From Tetradesmus obliquus (lineage: Eukaryota; Chlorophyta; Chlorophyceae; Sphaeropleales; Scenedesmaceae): 64,000 bases of DNA. The notes under the pieces were generated by a model. That model was given only the letters and a program-made list of their open reading frames with translations. It made no database searches and had not been told where the DNA came from. The translations under genes were made by a program, and so were the position numbers. Positions 20,054-31,374 of the stretch are shown in pieces; the first letter of the stretch is position 1; every line of letters starts with the position of its first letter. The stretch spans positions 4,822,501 to 4,886,500 of the forward strand of contig CP126201.1 in the NCBI GenBank assembly GCA_030272155.1. Reading direction: 5' to 3'.

Positions 20054-22429
20054 GATGACTGTATATGGTTGGATGATCCCGGAAGGAGGTAGCCCAGCAA
20101 TGGGTGAAGTTGGCCTGCTTCTGCTGCAACAGACTGGTCTTACTGCCACTCTAGGTTTTGAATACTTATCGGCGTGCTTAAGCGTGATGACAGCATGAGG
20201 CGCCCGGAAGACGCTTGCAACACAATCGGTGTTGTGGCCCGTGTTGTGTGTGTCTGGTGTCACTTCCGGCCTACGAATCAGCTTGTACCTCCCGCCTACT
20301 CCAAACAAACAGCGTTTAATGTTGACATCTAGATACCCAAGCGCCGTATTTCTCACGTGCGGACCTGGGTGCCACCTGCACAGGTTGCGCGCCAAAACTT
20401 GATCACACTCAAACAAGGGGCGACCTCCACCTTTCACCGCTCATCCTACGCTCGGAAGACCCATTCTTGAAAGATTTACATGCCATTATCTAGCAAGCTG
20501 CTGGTGAAGTCCTGACAGCAGCACACCATCCACATCGAGCAGTAGCTCAAAGATGGGCTGAGAAAAACTCATGTTTCCAACCCTCTGATGCCTGCACTGA
20601 AGACCATCCAGAAGGCAATGTCAACATCAAATGGTTTACCGCACTTAAAGGCCAAGCTATGGCAAACCAAACCATGACAATAACCTGCTGTACGGTAATG
20701 CTCAGGCACAAAGTTCAACCAACCACGCACGACCGTCCGTCAGACCAGCATAAACGGGAGGTGCAAGGTAGCAACGTCATACTGCCACTGTGCAACCTTG
20801 CAGACTTGTTGAAAAGTCAACGCAAAGTGTTCAGACCAACGCGCAGTGTCGGCCAAGCCAAGGCACCATGCAGCCAACATAATCCTTTTTTTTCACAAAA
20901 CCCCATGCATGCAGCATCATACACGTGAGGTGCCATTGCTGCTAAGCCAGTGAGGCTTCAACTTGCCCTGGTGGCACCACTTTGTCTGCAGCTGAGCACA
21001 ACACTACAGTTCAGTTCAAACGCCCAAAAGGTAACTCCCATCAAGGGACGGATATCCACACTGCAGCAGCTGCATCAGGGCTGCGTGCGGTGTGCACATC
21101 ACACTCACCCATCACAAAGCTGCGCTGAGTCAGCGCCACAGCACATGAAAACAGAGGAGCAGCGGCTGCCATCATGATGGCATGCATGATCAAGTTGCAT
21201 CATGCATGATGGCATGCACTGTTTGCTGCTGCTGCTGCTGCTGCTGCATCCAGAGGAGCGCCGGCCCGGCGCCCCGGGGAGTGCTCCAAAACTTGACATG
21301 ACACTTGCCACAGCAGCTGTAGACACACCTGGTCGCCTCGGCAGCAGCCGCAACAGCCTGCCCTCCCGCACACCCCACGTAGAAAACTAGCCAGCAGCAA
21401 AGAGGATAGCAAAACTCAACATACCACAGCAAATTACGCAGCACAAGCAGCAAAGTAAGCAGTCAAACACCTCGCTGGGCTGATTGTCAGCCATGCGCCT
21501 GAGCGACTTGGCACATGGCGGGACTCACGGCGATAAAAAAACTGCTATCCAGCGTCCAGCGTGTTATTGACAATCTATTCTGTTAGTGAGCAGTACTAAC
21601 ATCACAACATCATCACCACCACCATCATGTCACCATCATAATAAACCCAGAGTGAGCAGTGCTAACATGTGCATGCCACTCCTGTCGGCACCCATGCGCC
21701 ACATCAGCCATGCATGCGACCTGCAGGGCATGTAATGCAACCCTGTGAGCATTTCTGCGGCTCCACTTGGGATGCCCACCCTTGCGGATGGCGCATGTAA
21801 TGTTGCGTTTCGAGCAAAGAGTACAAGCGTTCACCAGCTGCTGGGGCTCAAACTCACCACACACGCCACCCTGCACCAACACGAGCTCATTGTCTCAACA
21901 CCAAATGTGTAGGCACTCCTCCGCAAGTGTGCTGTGGTTTTGAACTGCTGCGTAGGCTCCATAACCTGTTGGGTTAGCCAACAGCAATCAAAAAACTCTT
22001 TGCAATGCGGCTGAACCTGACAGCTGACTTGCTGTACTGCTGCACGCTCCTGCAAGTGTGACAGCACCTGCCCTACAGCAACCGTAAACGTGCTGAATCC
22101 TCAGCAATGTCTTTATAAAAAAGCATCAAACCAAGGAAGAAGATGCATCTAAAAGCGGCGAGTTGCAACAGCCGCCACCACCTGCAGGCATGTGTGGAGG
22201 CAACCCTCAGCTTGGTCACACATGCACTGCTGGCAGTGCGCATTTTCCCAACCTACAAAATCACAACAGCGCCACGCTTATAGCATTGCGTTTCACCACC
22301 AAACACAGCATGACAGCAGCAAATGCAATATAATGCATACGTCGCAGGAACAATGCAGCATGCCTCGCCCAGCTGGCGCGCCTAATCTGCAGACGTGCTG
22401 CGGCCCAAGGTCACTGACGGCGTCCCAAC
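20054..22429. other. 2.4-kb region without a supported gene
   Basis: This stretch lies between the 5' end of the secreted-protein gene and the 3' end of the CNNM gene, both on the minus strand. It should contain the promoter of the former and the 3' UTR of the latter. Only short unsupported frames are visible. Around 21170-21225 an ATGATGGCATGCA-type sequence is repeated in direct and partly inverted form. CAT/CAC-rich sequence lies at about 21600-21645. Confidence 0.45.
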
Positions 22430-24586
22430 TTAAGCACTGTCACCTTCCTCCTCGTCTGCCCCATTTGCAGACGCCCCAAGCGACCGCAGCGAGACCGATT
22501 TGAATATCTTTGCCTTGCCGCTGCCGCCACCGCTGCTGGCTCGCCCCTCAACTTCCAGCGCTGCTGCTGCCGCCGCTGCTGCTGCTGCTGCTGCTGGCCC
22601 AACCCTGGGAGATGCAGCAGCACGCGATGCTGCTGCTGCTGGCTGTGTGCGGATCCGCGATGGCATCACCAGCGGTGCAGCTGCTGTGGCGGCACCAGCC
22701 AATGATACTGGCGGCCCCTCCACAGAACCAGCAGCAGCAGCAGCAGCAGCAGATCCTGCTGCTGCTGCTGCTCCTGCCGTGCTTCCTGGATCAGATCTCC
22801 TGCTCCACCCCATGATCGCAGCTAGGTTTGGAGTTGACTTGCTGACTGATCCAGACGCAGACGCAAGCGGCCGCACAGCACCTGCATTGCCAGCAGCAGC
22901 AGCATGCGCGTTGGCTGCACTGCCAACCCCAGCTGCTGCCGCCGCTGCTGCTGCCGCTGCTGCCGCGGCCACACTGTTGCCAGCAGCCGCCATGCCGCTG
23001 CTGGCCCGCACGCGCATTGCTGCTGTTGCGCGTATGCTGCTAGGGCTTAGGTCAGAGCCTGGCGGCATCCATGCCGAGGTTTTTATAAAGTGCTGCGCAG
23101 CTGCCAGCATCTCAGCACGCAGCAGCTGCTGCAGGTGGGGCGGCAGGCCACCCTGCAGGGTTGTCCACAGCAGTGCATGGCAGCAGCAGAAGAGGCAGGA
23201 GTCAGATGCAGCATTACTTGGTGCAGGTGTTGCCTCAGCAGGGAAGCGACCGCCTTAGCGCCAGCCCCACACAATACACATGAATGCATTCGTCCACAGC
23301 AGTGCATGTCAGCAGAAGCAAGGCAGGAGTCAGATGCTGCACCAGTAGGCGTGGCTATTGCCTCTGTGCAGAGAGGATGCCCTTGGCTGCAGCTGCCAGA
23401 ACACCACAGGCGTGTGCTGCACACATACGCCTCAAGTTGCAGCAGTGAGCAGCACAAGCTGTGCCTGGGCTCTGCATGCATGCGGGAGTCTGTGCATAAT
23501 GCAACAGGCTGTCATCCTTTTTTTTCTGTGCCTAGTAGTCATCACGGCTGCCTGTCACTGCCTGTCACTGCCTGTCACTGCCTTTCGCTGCCCGCCGAGC
23601 AGCCTGGCCAGATGTGCCAGCTGTGCCTGCCAGATGTGCCTCCGTAATGCAACAGGCTGCCCTCGTCCTGCTGCCTTAAACCATGCACAGTTGTAATTGT
23701 TGCGTGTCACTGCCTGTCACTACCAAGCTGCATGGCAGGCAGCCTTATGAGCAGCAGCAGGCCCCACCCACCATGAGCTGTGTGATGTCCACCTCCCGCG
23801 TCTGCTCGTTGTCCATGAACTTGTCTGTCTCGTCAATGATCTCCGTCTGGGCGGCAGCAGCAGAAGCAGCAGCGGGCAGCAGCAGCGGCGGCACACATGT
23901 TGTTTGATGTATGCGATGCTCGCAGCCAGAAGGCCACAGTCGCAGCACGCACCTCACACCCACAGCAGCTGCTTCGCAAGGTGCTCTGCCGCAGCAGCGG
24001 CGAACCCCAACACACCTCAGGAGAGATGAGCAAAGGCACCCACTCAGGCACCAACGGCTAGCCCTACCCCGACCATGAATAACAGTCCCCCCATAGCCCT
24101 GCAGTTGCCAGCCACAACCTCCCTACCCACCTGCAGCAGCTCCTCTTTGACATCCTCCAGCGTAATGATACCCACAAGCACACCAATACATAACAATGCG
24201 CCAGCCCATGTTATCAACACCAGTCACCCTTTCAAACCCTAGACCTACCTGCAGCAGCTCCTCCATAACATCCTCTAACGTGATGATGCCCACAGGCACC
24301 TCAGGCAGCAGCCCAGCACAACCGCCGCTGCCACCCTTAGCAGCATTAGCGCCGCTGCCCTGGTGGCTCTTAAATGCATGTGCAGCAGCAGCAGCAGCTG
24401 CGGCTGCTCCTGCAGGGCCAGGCGCAGCAGCTGCCGCTGCTGCACTCGGCTGCGGTGCAGTGAGCGCCAATGCGCCGCCTGTGCTGCTGCCGTTCATGCT
24501 GCTGTGGCTGCTGCCGAAGACGTCTGCTGCCGGCGGCTGAATGATGTCCAGCGCAATGTACGCCTGGCCAGCTGTCTGCTGCTCCC

Positions 24587-24624
<38 letters not shown>

Positions 24625-27600
24625 GTGCAACCCAGCTCCTGCAGCTGCTGCTCCGCCTCATCCACCGGTGAGGGGCTGCGGCTGCCTCGCTTCGTGAAGC
24701 CACTAAAGCTGTTCTTCCAGCTCACCCGCTTCTCGCGCTGCTTGCGCCGAGTCATGCTGCTGCTGCTGCCGGGCTCGCGGCCCTCCTCGCTACTCCTTCG
24801 CCTTGTGCCTTGCTCCTCTTCTGGCATTGGCAGCAGCGCACTACTGTCAACGCCAAACAGCTGGCCTACACTGTTGCTGTTGCTGTTGTTGTTGCCGGCG
24901 TCAGTGCTGTTGTCTACGTCCCTGCTGGCCAGGCGCCCCCGTGTGCGTTTGAGCTCTTCTATGTCGGAGCCGCTTGGGGCCATCAGCAACGCCATGTGGC
25001 TGTTGCCGGTCTGCATATACACAGCAGACAAGCAAGCACGTGAGACAATCCAGAGCGGAGCCTGACGACGCATGACGCGTAGCAACTGAGCAATGAGCAG
25101 CACCACGTGGCTAACACCTGAAGCAGCACAATGCTCATGCTCATTACACACAAGAGACATGGGCACACTGACCACCTGGAACAGGCGCAGCACGTCAAAC
25201 ATGGGTGTGTCTGCGGGGATGCGCAGCATCTATCAGCCGCAGACAAAGAAACACATGAATCCGCAGCGCACCTGGAACAGGCGCAGCACGTCAAACATGG
25301 GTGTGTCTGCTGGGATGCGCGGCATGTAGCGCACGTCCAGCTGCCCCACGCGCGGCGTGCCGGGGCTGCGCCAGAACTGCAGCAGCTCCTTCACCAGGAC
25401 GAGGCCGATGATGTCAGTCTGGTTGGACCCCCTGCGGTGCGATTCACAGCAGATGCCAGGGTTTTGTGACCAATTGGTCTCAGCAAGTCACATGCAGCAA
25501 GAACTGCAGCAGCTCCTGCACCAACACCAGCCCGATGATGTTAGTTTGGTTGGAGCCCCTACAGTGCCGCAGTTGCGTGGCGCAAAACACTAGTCAGCAT
25601 GTCCAATGAAAAAAGGTCCAATCTAGAAGGGTCCAATGCAGAAGGGCTGCTGCAGCTGTGCACTGCTGTGACGCTGTTGCACGATGCATAGCAAGCAAGC
25701 TAGCAGCAGCAGCAGCAGCAGCAGATGCGTATGGAGCCGTCATAAGTACGTGTCAGCTGCTGCCTGCTGCTGCAAAGAACACAGCGGCGCACCTGTACAC
25801 GGGCAGTCGGCTGTGCCCGCTCTGCAGCACACGCGTGACCAGCGCCTCATCAAGCTCAGCATCCTCGCTCAGCTTGAACACCTGCAATGCAGCGCAGAGG
25901 AGCATGCATTTGCAGCAGAACAGTCAGCCAACCGGGTCACCCAGTGCGTTGTCAAGCTCAGCTTCCTCACTCAGCTTGAAAACCTGCAATGCAGCGCAGA
26001 CAGTCAGCCAGCACGCCATCAGGGAAATAGGCAATCAGACACCCGCACCTCGTTCAGCTCAAACACCTGCAGTTGACGAACCACAAGCGGCAGCCAAACA
26101 GCTGATCATGCAATCATATCAGCAGCTACATCACACCAGTGCGTGCCCATTGCTTGCAGCGCACCTTGTCAAACGGTGTCATGCTCGACAGCGCCGTCTT
26201 GTTCGTCAGGTCCATCGCGCCATGTATAACTGCCACCTCCTGGTGTGTCAGCCCCCCACCCAGGCCTGCAGCGACACAGAGGCAGACAGGCAGGCGGGCA
26301 AGGATGCCGTCAGCTGCCTCGGCACCGAAGCTACCAGAGCACAGCATGCACAGCTGTGTCACCATGATAAGCACGTCCTGCATGGAGCAACGCATACGCA
26401 CTGACCCTGGGATACGAACCTTTGCTGCAGCTGCACCATGTCCTTGAACTCACTCTGCTCCCTCCTAATCCAGCTGCAAACAACACAAACCAGCTGCAAA
26501 CAACGCAAATAACAGGTAAAGTCCCTCCTGATGCGCACCTGCATTCTCCCCGTGCAGCTGCACCATAGCCTTCAGCTCGCGCCGCTTCATGGCCCAGCTA
26601 CACACAACCTCATGCCCCAGCCTGTGGCCCTGCTGCAGACGAGTCATAACGAGTTGCTATCAACCCTCCAGCGCACCTGAATTCTCCCCGTGCAGCTGCA
26701 CCATAGCCTTCAGCTCGTGCCGCTTCATGGCCCAGCTACACACAACCTCATGCCCCAGCCTGTGGCCCTGCTGCAGACGAGTCATAACGAGTTGCCATCA
26801 ACCCTCCAGCGCACCTGCATTCTCCCCGTGCAGTTGCACCATAGCTTTCAGCTCGCGCCGCTTCCTCATGGCCCAGCTACAGACAACATTTCAAACCAAA
26901 TTAATTCTCCGCCCCGCTGCCCACCTGCATTCTCCCCGTGCAGCTGCACCATAGCCTTCAGCTCGCGCCGCTTCATGGCCCAGCTACACACAACCTCATG
27001 CCCCAGCCTGTGGCCCTGCTGCAGACGAGTCATAACGAGTTGCTATCAACCCTCCAGCGCACCTGAATTCTCCCCGTGCAGCTGCACCATAGCCTTCAGC
27101 TCGTGCCGCTTCATGGCCCAGCTACACACAACCTCATGCCCCAGCCTGTGGCCCTGCTGCAGACGAGTCATAACGAGTTGCCATCAACCCTCCAGCGCAC
27201 CTGCATTCTCCCCGTGCAGTTGCACCATAGCTTTCAGCTCGCGCCGCTTCCTCATGGCCCAGCTACAGACAACATTTCAAACCAAATTAATTCTCCGCCC
27301 CGCTGCCCACCTGCATTCTCCCCGTGCAGCTGCACCATAGCCTTCAGCTCGCGCCGCTTCATGGTGATCTCCTCATGCCCTAACACGCAGTCCAGCAGCT
27401 TGCCCAGAGGCCAGGTGACAGGGCTGCACACAAACATGAGCGCGCGCACCATCGGCGCACAGGCTGCGCCAATCGCCACACCGTACCTGCACAAATGATG
27501 GAGAAAGACACGTGCCGTGGGCGGTCAGGATGCGTTGCTTGCATAGCATATGCATTTGGAGCGGCTGCTGCCAGTGAGCCCGTCGGTGCATGAGAGGAAG

Positions 27601-27675
27601 CTGCATACAACACCGCTGTGCCATCTCGACTGCAAAGATCATTCTGCTGCAGCTGCACCACATGCAGCATGTTCC

Positions 27676-27709
<34 letters not shown>

Positions 27710-28510
27710 GTGCAATGCGCTGCCTGCAGTCACCCGCAACACCAGTTCGAACCCCACCTCGAGCACACTGCCTGCGGGATGATCTCCCCAAAAACCAGGA
27801 TGCACGTCACTGACAGCAGGATAGCTCCAACTGGGTTGAGCAGCCTGTCTAAAAACAGCGGCAGCGCCTCCATGCACACCGCATTGCACAGCAGCAGCGT
27901 GCACAGCAGCCAGTGCGGCTTGCTGACGAGGCGGATGAGCCGCGCTGCTGAATCACGCTGCTTGCGGGTGCCTGACGCGCGGATGACCTGTGGCATTTTT
28001 TTGGCAGCAGCGTATGTAGGAACAGCGTGCACGACATAGCCAGACGGGATGATGTGGTGGTGAAAGAGAGGCAGGGAGTGATAAGGGTCGCAACACCTAT
28101 CAATTGCACCCCAGTACTTGTCCCAGCATCTGCCTTCATACAACCTTAACCTTTGCACGATTTGGCTTGTAGGTTGTGCTGCTGCTTCTTGCACAGCCTC
28201 AGCAGCAATGCAGCAGCTGGTGATGCAGGCATGCTGCCAGCATGGCACTGTCCTGCAAGCTGCTGCACGGCACAACATCACGGCAGGATTGTGAAAAAGC
28301 TGTGCTTGATACTCTTTACTGTAAAATGTCAACTGCAACATGCATCCTTACCTCTAGGTCCATCACGTCCAGTGAGAGCAGGCCCAGAGTAAGGCCAGAC
28401 ATGAGGCCAGCGCCAATCACCAGCCCCACCACTGCAAGCGCATAGCCTGTCTCCACGCCAGGCGACAGGGCCTCATGGCCGTGCTGCATGTCTGATAAAG
28501 GCTCCGCCAT
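22430..28510 (-). CDS. CNNM/DUF21 membrane protein with CBS pair (Mg2+ transporter-like)
   Basis: Nine exons in perfect phase: 28352-28510, 27758-27987, 27311-27486, 26165-26265, 25793-25881, 25272-25431, 24249-25010, 23772-23846 and 22430-23152 (824 residues). The DUF21 transmembrane domain spans about 15-190: GLMSGLTLGLLSLDVMDLEV, LLCTLLLCNAVCMEALPLF, ILVFGEIIPQAVCSRYG and PLGKLLDCVLGHEE. The acidic connector (GLTHQEVAVIHGAMDLTNKT) and CBS motifs (SRLPVYR, DIIGLVLVKELL, GIITLEDVMEELLQ, TEIIDETDKF) follow. CNNM/CorC-type proteins handle Mg2+ or related divalent cations at membranes; the substrate here is inferred. About 220 Ser/Gln/Ala-rich residues are inserted between the second CBS core (NSHMALLM) and VGIITLEDV. 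The C-terminal 200 residues are low-complexity. Five exon boundaries have intronic tandem echoes. Confidence 0.92.
23159..23370 (-). repeat. Intronic duplication upstream of the last CNNM exon
   Basis: About 80-90 bases next to the last exon's acceptor (about 23160-23250) recur at about 23290-23368. Both contain GTCCACAGCAGTGCATG and GGCAGGAGTCAGATG. The copied part here is mainly intronic rather than exon edge. Confidence 0.75.
23549..23590. repeat. 10-bp tandem repeat (TGCCTGTCAC)
   Basis: Three exact TGCCTGTCAC units and a degenerate fourth lie in the last CNNM intron. Related GTCACTGCCTGTCACT sequence recurs near 23705. Confidence 0.85.
24131..24300 (-). repeat. Donor-side echo of CNNM exon 7
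   Basis: The exon end encoding VGIITLEDVMEELLQ (edge 24249) recurs 118 bases downstream on the minus strand (edge 24131) as VGIITLEDVKEELLQ. It is again followed by a GTGGGT-type donor. The peptide is almost unchanged although the DNA has diverged, mostly at third positions. Confidence 0.85.
25176..25330 (-). repeat. Donor-side echo of CNNM exon 6
   Basis: The end of exon 6 (IPADTPMFDVLRLFQ, edge 25272) recurs with edge 25176, 96 bases downstream. Over 50 bases are nearly identical, and a GTGGTC pseudo-donor replaces GTGCGC. Confidence 0.9.
25375..25565 (-). repeat. Acceptor-side echo of CNNM exon 6
   Basis: The start of exon 6 (GSNQTDIIGLVLVKELLQF, edge 25431) has a copy upstream on the minus strand with edge 25559. 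The copy encodes GSNQTNIIGLVLVQELLQF after a CTGTAG acceptor. Exon 6 is therefore echoed on both of its sides. Confidence 0.88.
25833..26070 (-). repeat. Acceptor-side echoes of CNNM exon 5 (two copies plus true exon)
   Basis: The CATTGCAG acceptor plus exon start (VFKLSEDAELDEAL, edge 25881) recurs at edge 25983, with CATTGCAG conserved. A shorter, more diverged copy has its edge at 26066. Copies become shorter and more diverged with distance from the true exon. Confidence 0.82.
26536..27371 (-). repeat. Higher-order array of CNNM exon 3 donor-side echoes (six copies plus true exon)
   Basis: The exon 3 end (MKRRELKAMVQLHGENAG plus donor) recurs with equivalent edges at 27308 (true), 27198, 27060, 26922, 26812, 26674 and 26536. 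The spacings of 110, 138, 138, 110, 138 and 138 bases form two nearly identical 386-base higher-order units. Every copy keeps a GTGGGC or GTGCGC donor, and most also contain an internal CTGCAG acceptor. A further diverged relative (REQSEFKDMVQLQQ) lies near 26430-26470. Confidence 0.93.
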
Positions 28511-29300
28511 GCTGCTTGCGTGCTACTCGCGGCAAGGGAGCGCTGTAAAGCAGCAATGTCCAAGTAGGGCTTGCTGCTGTTGACTTTAAAGCCTTATGCC
28601 TCGACCCACGTCAATGTTGACCTCTATACCAGAACGATCTATCTTTAGGTCTCATTGTTGTTGTGTCTGGCTGAGCAACATGCACGGATCCGCTTCAAGA
28701 AGGCAAGATGACCTGGCTCCGGGAGCGGTGCCGGGCTAGCAACGGCGGGAACAGAAGCAAGCTGAGTAGGCTTTAAAGCACTAAAATGAGCTTTGCAAGG
28801 GCGTTTAAGGTGTCGCCGAGAAACGAAAAGCGGGGCAACAGCACACGGGATTTGGAAGAAGCAACGGAACTCAACCAGGAACGCAAACATAGACTAAAGC
28901 AGAACACCGCTGTGAACTACGAATGGTTTCTTCGGCTGAGATGGTTCCTCTTGTTAGCCCTCACGCAGAAACGTGCGTCCCGTGTCACTTCAGTGACAAC
29001 ACCTGATTTGGCATTGGAAGTGCGCTTGCAGCGCCCGGAACAACGCCATGAGCTGGTGAAAGTAGGCAATGCTTATAAGGATGCAGCTGCTCGCAATGCA
29101 CGGCACCCACGCAGCAGCAACAAGCCACTCGAAGCATGCAGGTACAGGAGCACCTGTACTGCCTGCCAATCCCTTATGGCAGCGATCAAACCTCTGCGAA
29201 GCCCTTTACAACAGCACCACGCATAACCATTTAAACCTGCGGCCAGCCATGCCAGGCCACATCTGGAGCATCCTGCCAACATTGCCATCATAGCGGCTGC

Positions 29301-29388
<88 letters not shown>

Positions 29389-29391
29389 GCC
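28511..29391. other. CNNM 5' flank and 3' flank of the small membrane-protein gene
   Basis: This region holds the CNNM promoter/5' UTR on the right of its start and the 3' UTR of the next minus-strand gene. A (CTG)n/(TTG)n microsatellite covers about 29293-29395 and abuts that gene's stop codon. A 146-residue + strand frame at 28786-29226 is of normal composition but has no recognisable domain. Confidence 0.45.
28786..29226 (+). CDS. Possible small ORF, unsupported
   Basis: This 146-codon frame has an unusual composition for this window, with few Ala/Gln runs and many Arg, Lys and Leu (FKVSPRNEKRGN, LRLRWFLLLAL). It sits in the space between the CNNM start and the next gene's 3' end. No family, splice partner or expression signal is visible, so it may be chance. 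Confidence 0.2.
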   Translation: MSFARAFKVSPRNEKRGNSTRDLEEATELNQERKHRLKQNTAVNYEWFLRLRWFLLLALTQKRASRVTSVTTPDLALEVRLQRPEQRHELVKVGNAYKDAAARNARHPRSSNKPLEACRYRSTCTACQSLMAAIKPLRSPLQQHHA

Positions 29392-30803
29392 TCAAGGATA
29401 TCGCTTCTTGCCCGTCTCTTGGTACTCCCGCACTTTGTCATATATGTCACTGGTCTTGTTCAGGTCTACGTACTTTATGGTCACTGGCCCTTCCTGTTCT
29501 TGCTTCTCCTGCAGCTGCGCATTGTGGATGACCTCCAGGCCTTGGCCCCTGCAGGATACGCCAGAAACAGCAGCAGCAGCAGCAGCAGCAGCGGCAATGG
29601 CAGCAGTCATGTTGGCAGTTGGAGACGTGTGTAGATGCCTTGCGCCCTGCTGGCATGGCAATTCCTACCGCTGCACACATCTGCGCTTTGTCCTCTGGCG
29701 CACTGTGATGGAAGGCAGGCATTTGACAGGCAACGCAGTGGCAACAGCTGCCGCAAGAGCAGCCATGCAGCAGCAAGGCAGCTGCAATAAATCACAGCAA
29801 CTGCCCTTCAACTATGCGCCTGCGCTGCGCTGTGCCATGGCCTGTTGCCAAGCAGTGGAGTCAGCCATTACATATGTGAAGTAAGGTTGAAACATGTACA
29901 TGTCATGCAGCATCCTCCCCGTGTCCTGCACTCACTTGGCTGCTTTCTTAGCTGCCTTCTCCTCCTTGCGCTGCTGCTTGTTGGTCTTTTTCGGGTTGCC
30001 CTTGCGCGCTCCACCAGCCCTGCCTGCTGCTGCTGCTGCTGCTGGCAAGGAGAACGCTGGCGCCTGCTTGCCGCTGCCGGCAATGCGTGCACCGCCTACT
30101 TTGGGTGCTGCTGCTGGGAACCTAAACCCGCTGCGGCCTCCCTTGCTGCCCTGCTGGCATGGTGTACAACGGCAGAATGGCAAGTGTGGGATGATGAGCA
30201 GAGGATGGAGCAGGCTGTATGGACAGAGCAGGTGCCTGGAATGCGCAGGGTTTTGCAGATGGTTACATTGTGCATCTGTACCAGCAGTGCATACAGACAG
30301 CGTGCATGCATGTTGTATAGCTGCAGCATTGATTGCAAGGTTGCTGCTCAACCTTGCAATCGACATCGACACTGCTGTGCACCACCACCACACGGGACGG
30401 CTTGATGAGCTGCTGCTGCAGAGCAAGCAGGACGTCTGCCATTACGCTGTGCTGCAGCACGAAGCATATCCTAACTGCATGCATCCACACCAGGTCGTTG
30501 TACCTGCTGCTTCTTTCCGCTTGCTGCGGCATCCTTTCGTCGGCGCCACCAGAACCAGCCCACTCCAGCTGCTGCCAGCAGCACTACTGCAAAGCTGCTG
30601 GCTTGCCCACCAGTTCTGCTGGTGGTGACAGCTTTACTGCGTTTGCTGCGGCAGCATGGAGATCATCGAGCAGGAGATGAACAGCCAGTACACATAATCC
30701 CCAGCAGCTGCTGTACAGCTGCAGCTGCTGCTGCAGCAGCACTACTGCTGAGCACTTGAGCGCCAGGGCAAGGATCGGGCACGAGCACATCTTACCCGCT
30801 CAT
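29392..30803 (-). CDS. Small single-pass membrane protein with basic tail, unknown function
   Basis: Four exons fit in phase: 30796-30803 (8 bases, ATGAGCGG), 30504-30645, 29936-30150 and 29392-29548 (173 residues). After a short basic start (MSGKRSKAVTTSRTGG), one transmembrane helix (SFAVVLLAAAGVGWFWW) is followed directly by RRRK. That suggests a signal anchor with a cytosolic or stromal tail by the positive-inside rule. The tail is Gly/Ala-rich, then Lys-rich and probably coiled (KKTNKQQRKEEKAAKKAAK). It ends with a conserved-looking segment (VTIKYVDLNKTSDIYDKV REYQETGKKRYP). The family is not recognised. The tiny first exon depends on splice-phase logic and needs transcript support; the other exons are firmer. 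Confidence 0.6.
30331..30361. repeat. Perfect 13-bp inverted repeat with 5-base loop
   Basis: GATTGCAAGGTTG, five bases, then its exact reverse complement. It lies in the intron between exons 2 and 3 of the small membrane-protein gene. The RNA would form a stable hairpin. There is no T-tract, and in an intron a terminator role is unlikely. Confidence 0.9.
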
Positions 30804-31374
30804 TGTCGCGGATGTAGGTGCGATGGGATCCCCCTATTTGCGCGTCAGCAATCAGGCGTCGGGAACAGCTGGTGTGACCTTCTCTTCAGTGTTGCGAACT
30901 ACTGCCTACAGTTATTTGAAAATGTAGTTGCGTAACAGTCAGCAGTACGTGCTTGCCTATCATAGTTGACAAACCATTGTTTCCAGGAGTCCTCAGTTGA
31001 GCACCCTCTCTGGCAGACCCAATGTTCATGGTTTCTCAACGTTACCTTGGTCGGCACAGATTACATCAATTGTTGTGATGTTTCAAGTTTTATCCGTTTA
31101 CGAGCTTCGCTGCAAGTGCTGTCGCCAGTGCCTGCAAGCAACAGTCCACTGTGGTCAGCAATCAACAAGCCACGAATAGTTGTCACCCAAAAGGTCTGAG
31201 ACATCGTTAGTTTGCGCGTTAACGTCAAGATCAAACTATACCGACTGGTACATAGTTCGCCGGCTGTCCCCTTGGTGAAAAACACGCAATCCTTCCCCCT
31301 GCTGCTGGTGCCCTGCACCTGAGACTGCTGATGTGAATAGCATGGACTAAAGCACTGCTTAGCAGTGGCTAGCA
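30804..31374. promoter_or_regulatory. Divergent intergenic region: small membrane protein (-) / CC2D2A (+)
   Basis: About 570 bases lie between two divergent start codons and presumably include both promoters. No specific element was recognised and no coding region is supported. Confidence 0.4.

Noticed and set aside
22500-23258. + strand Ala-rich frame of 252 codons
   Set aside because: Antisense shadow of the last CNNM exon, which is tied to the gene by splice phase.
26690-27340. Long + strand open frame (216 codons) with internal protein repeats
   Set aside because: It is the antisense shadow of the tandem CNNM exon-3 echoes. Its repetitiveness comes from the 386-base array and the real gene is on the minus strand.
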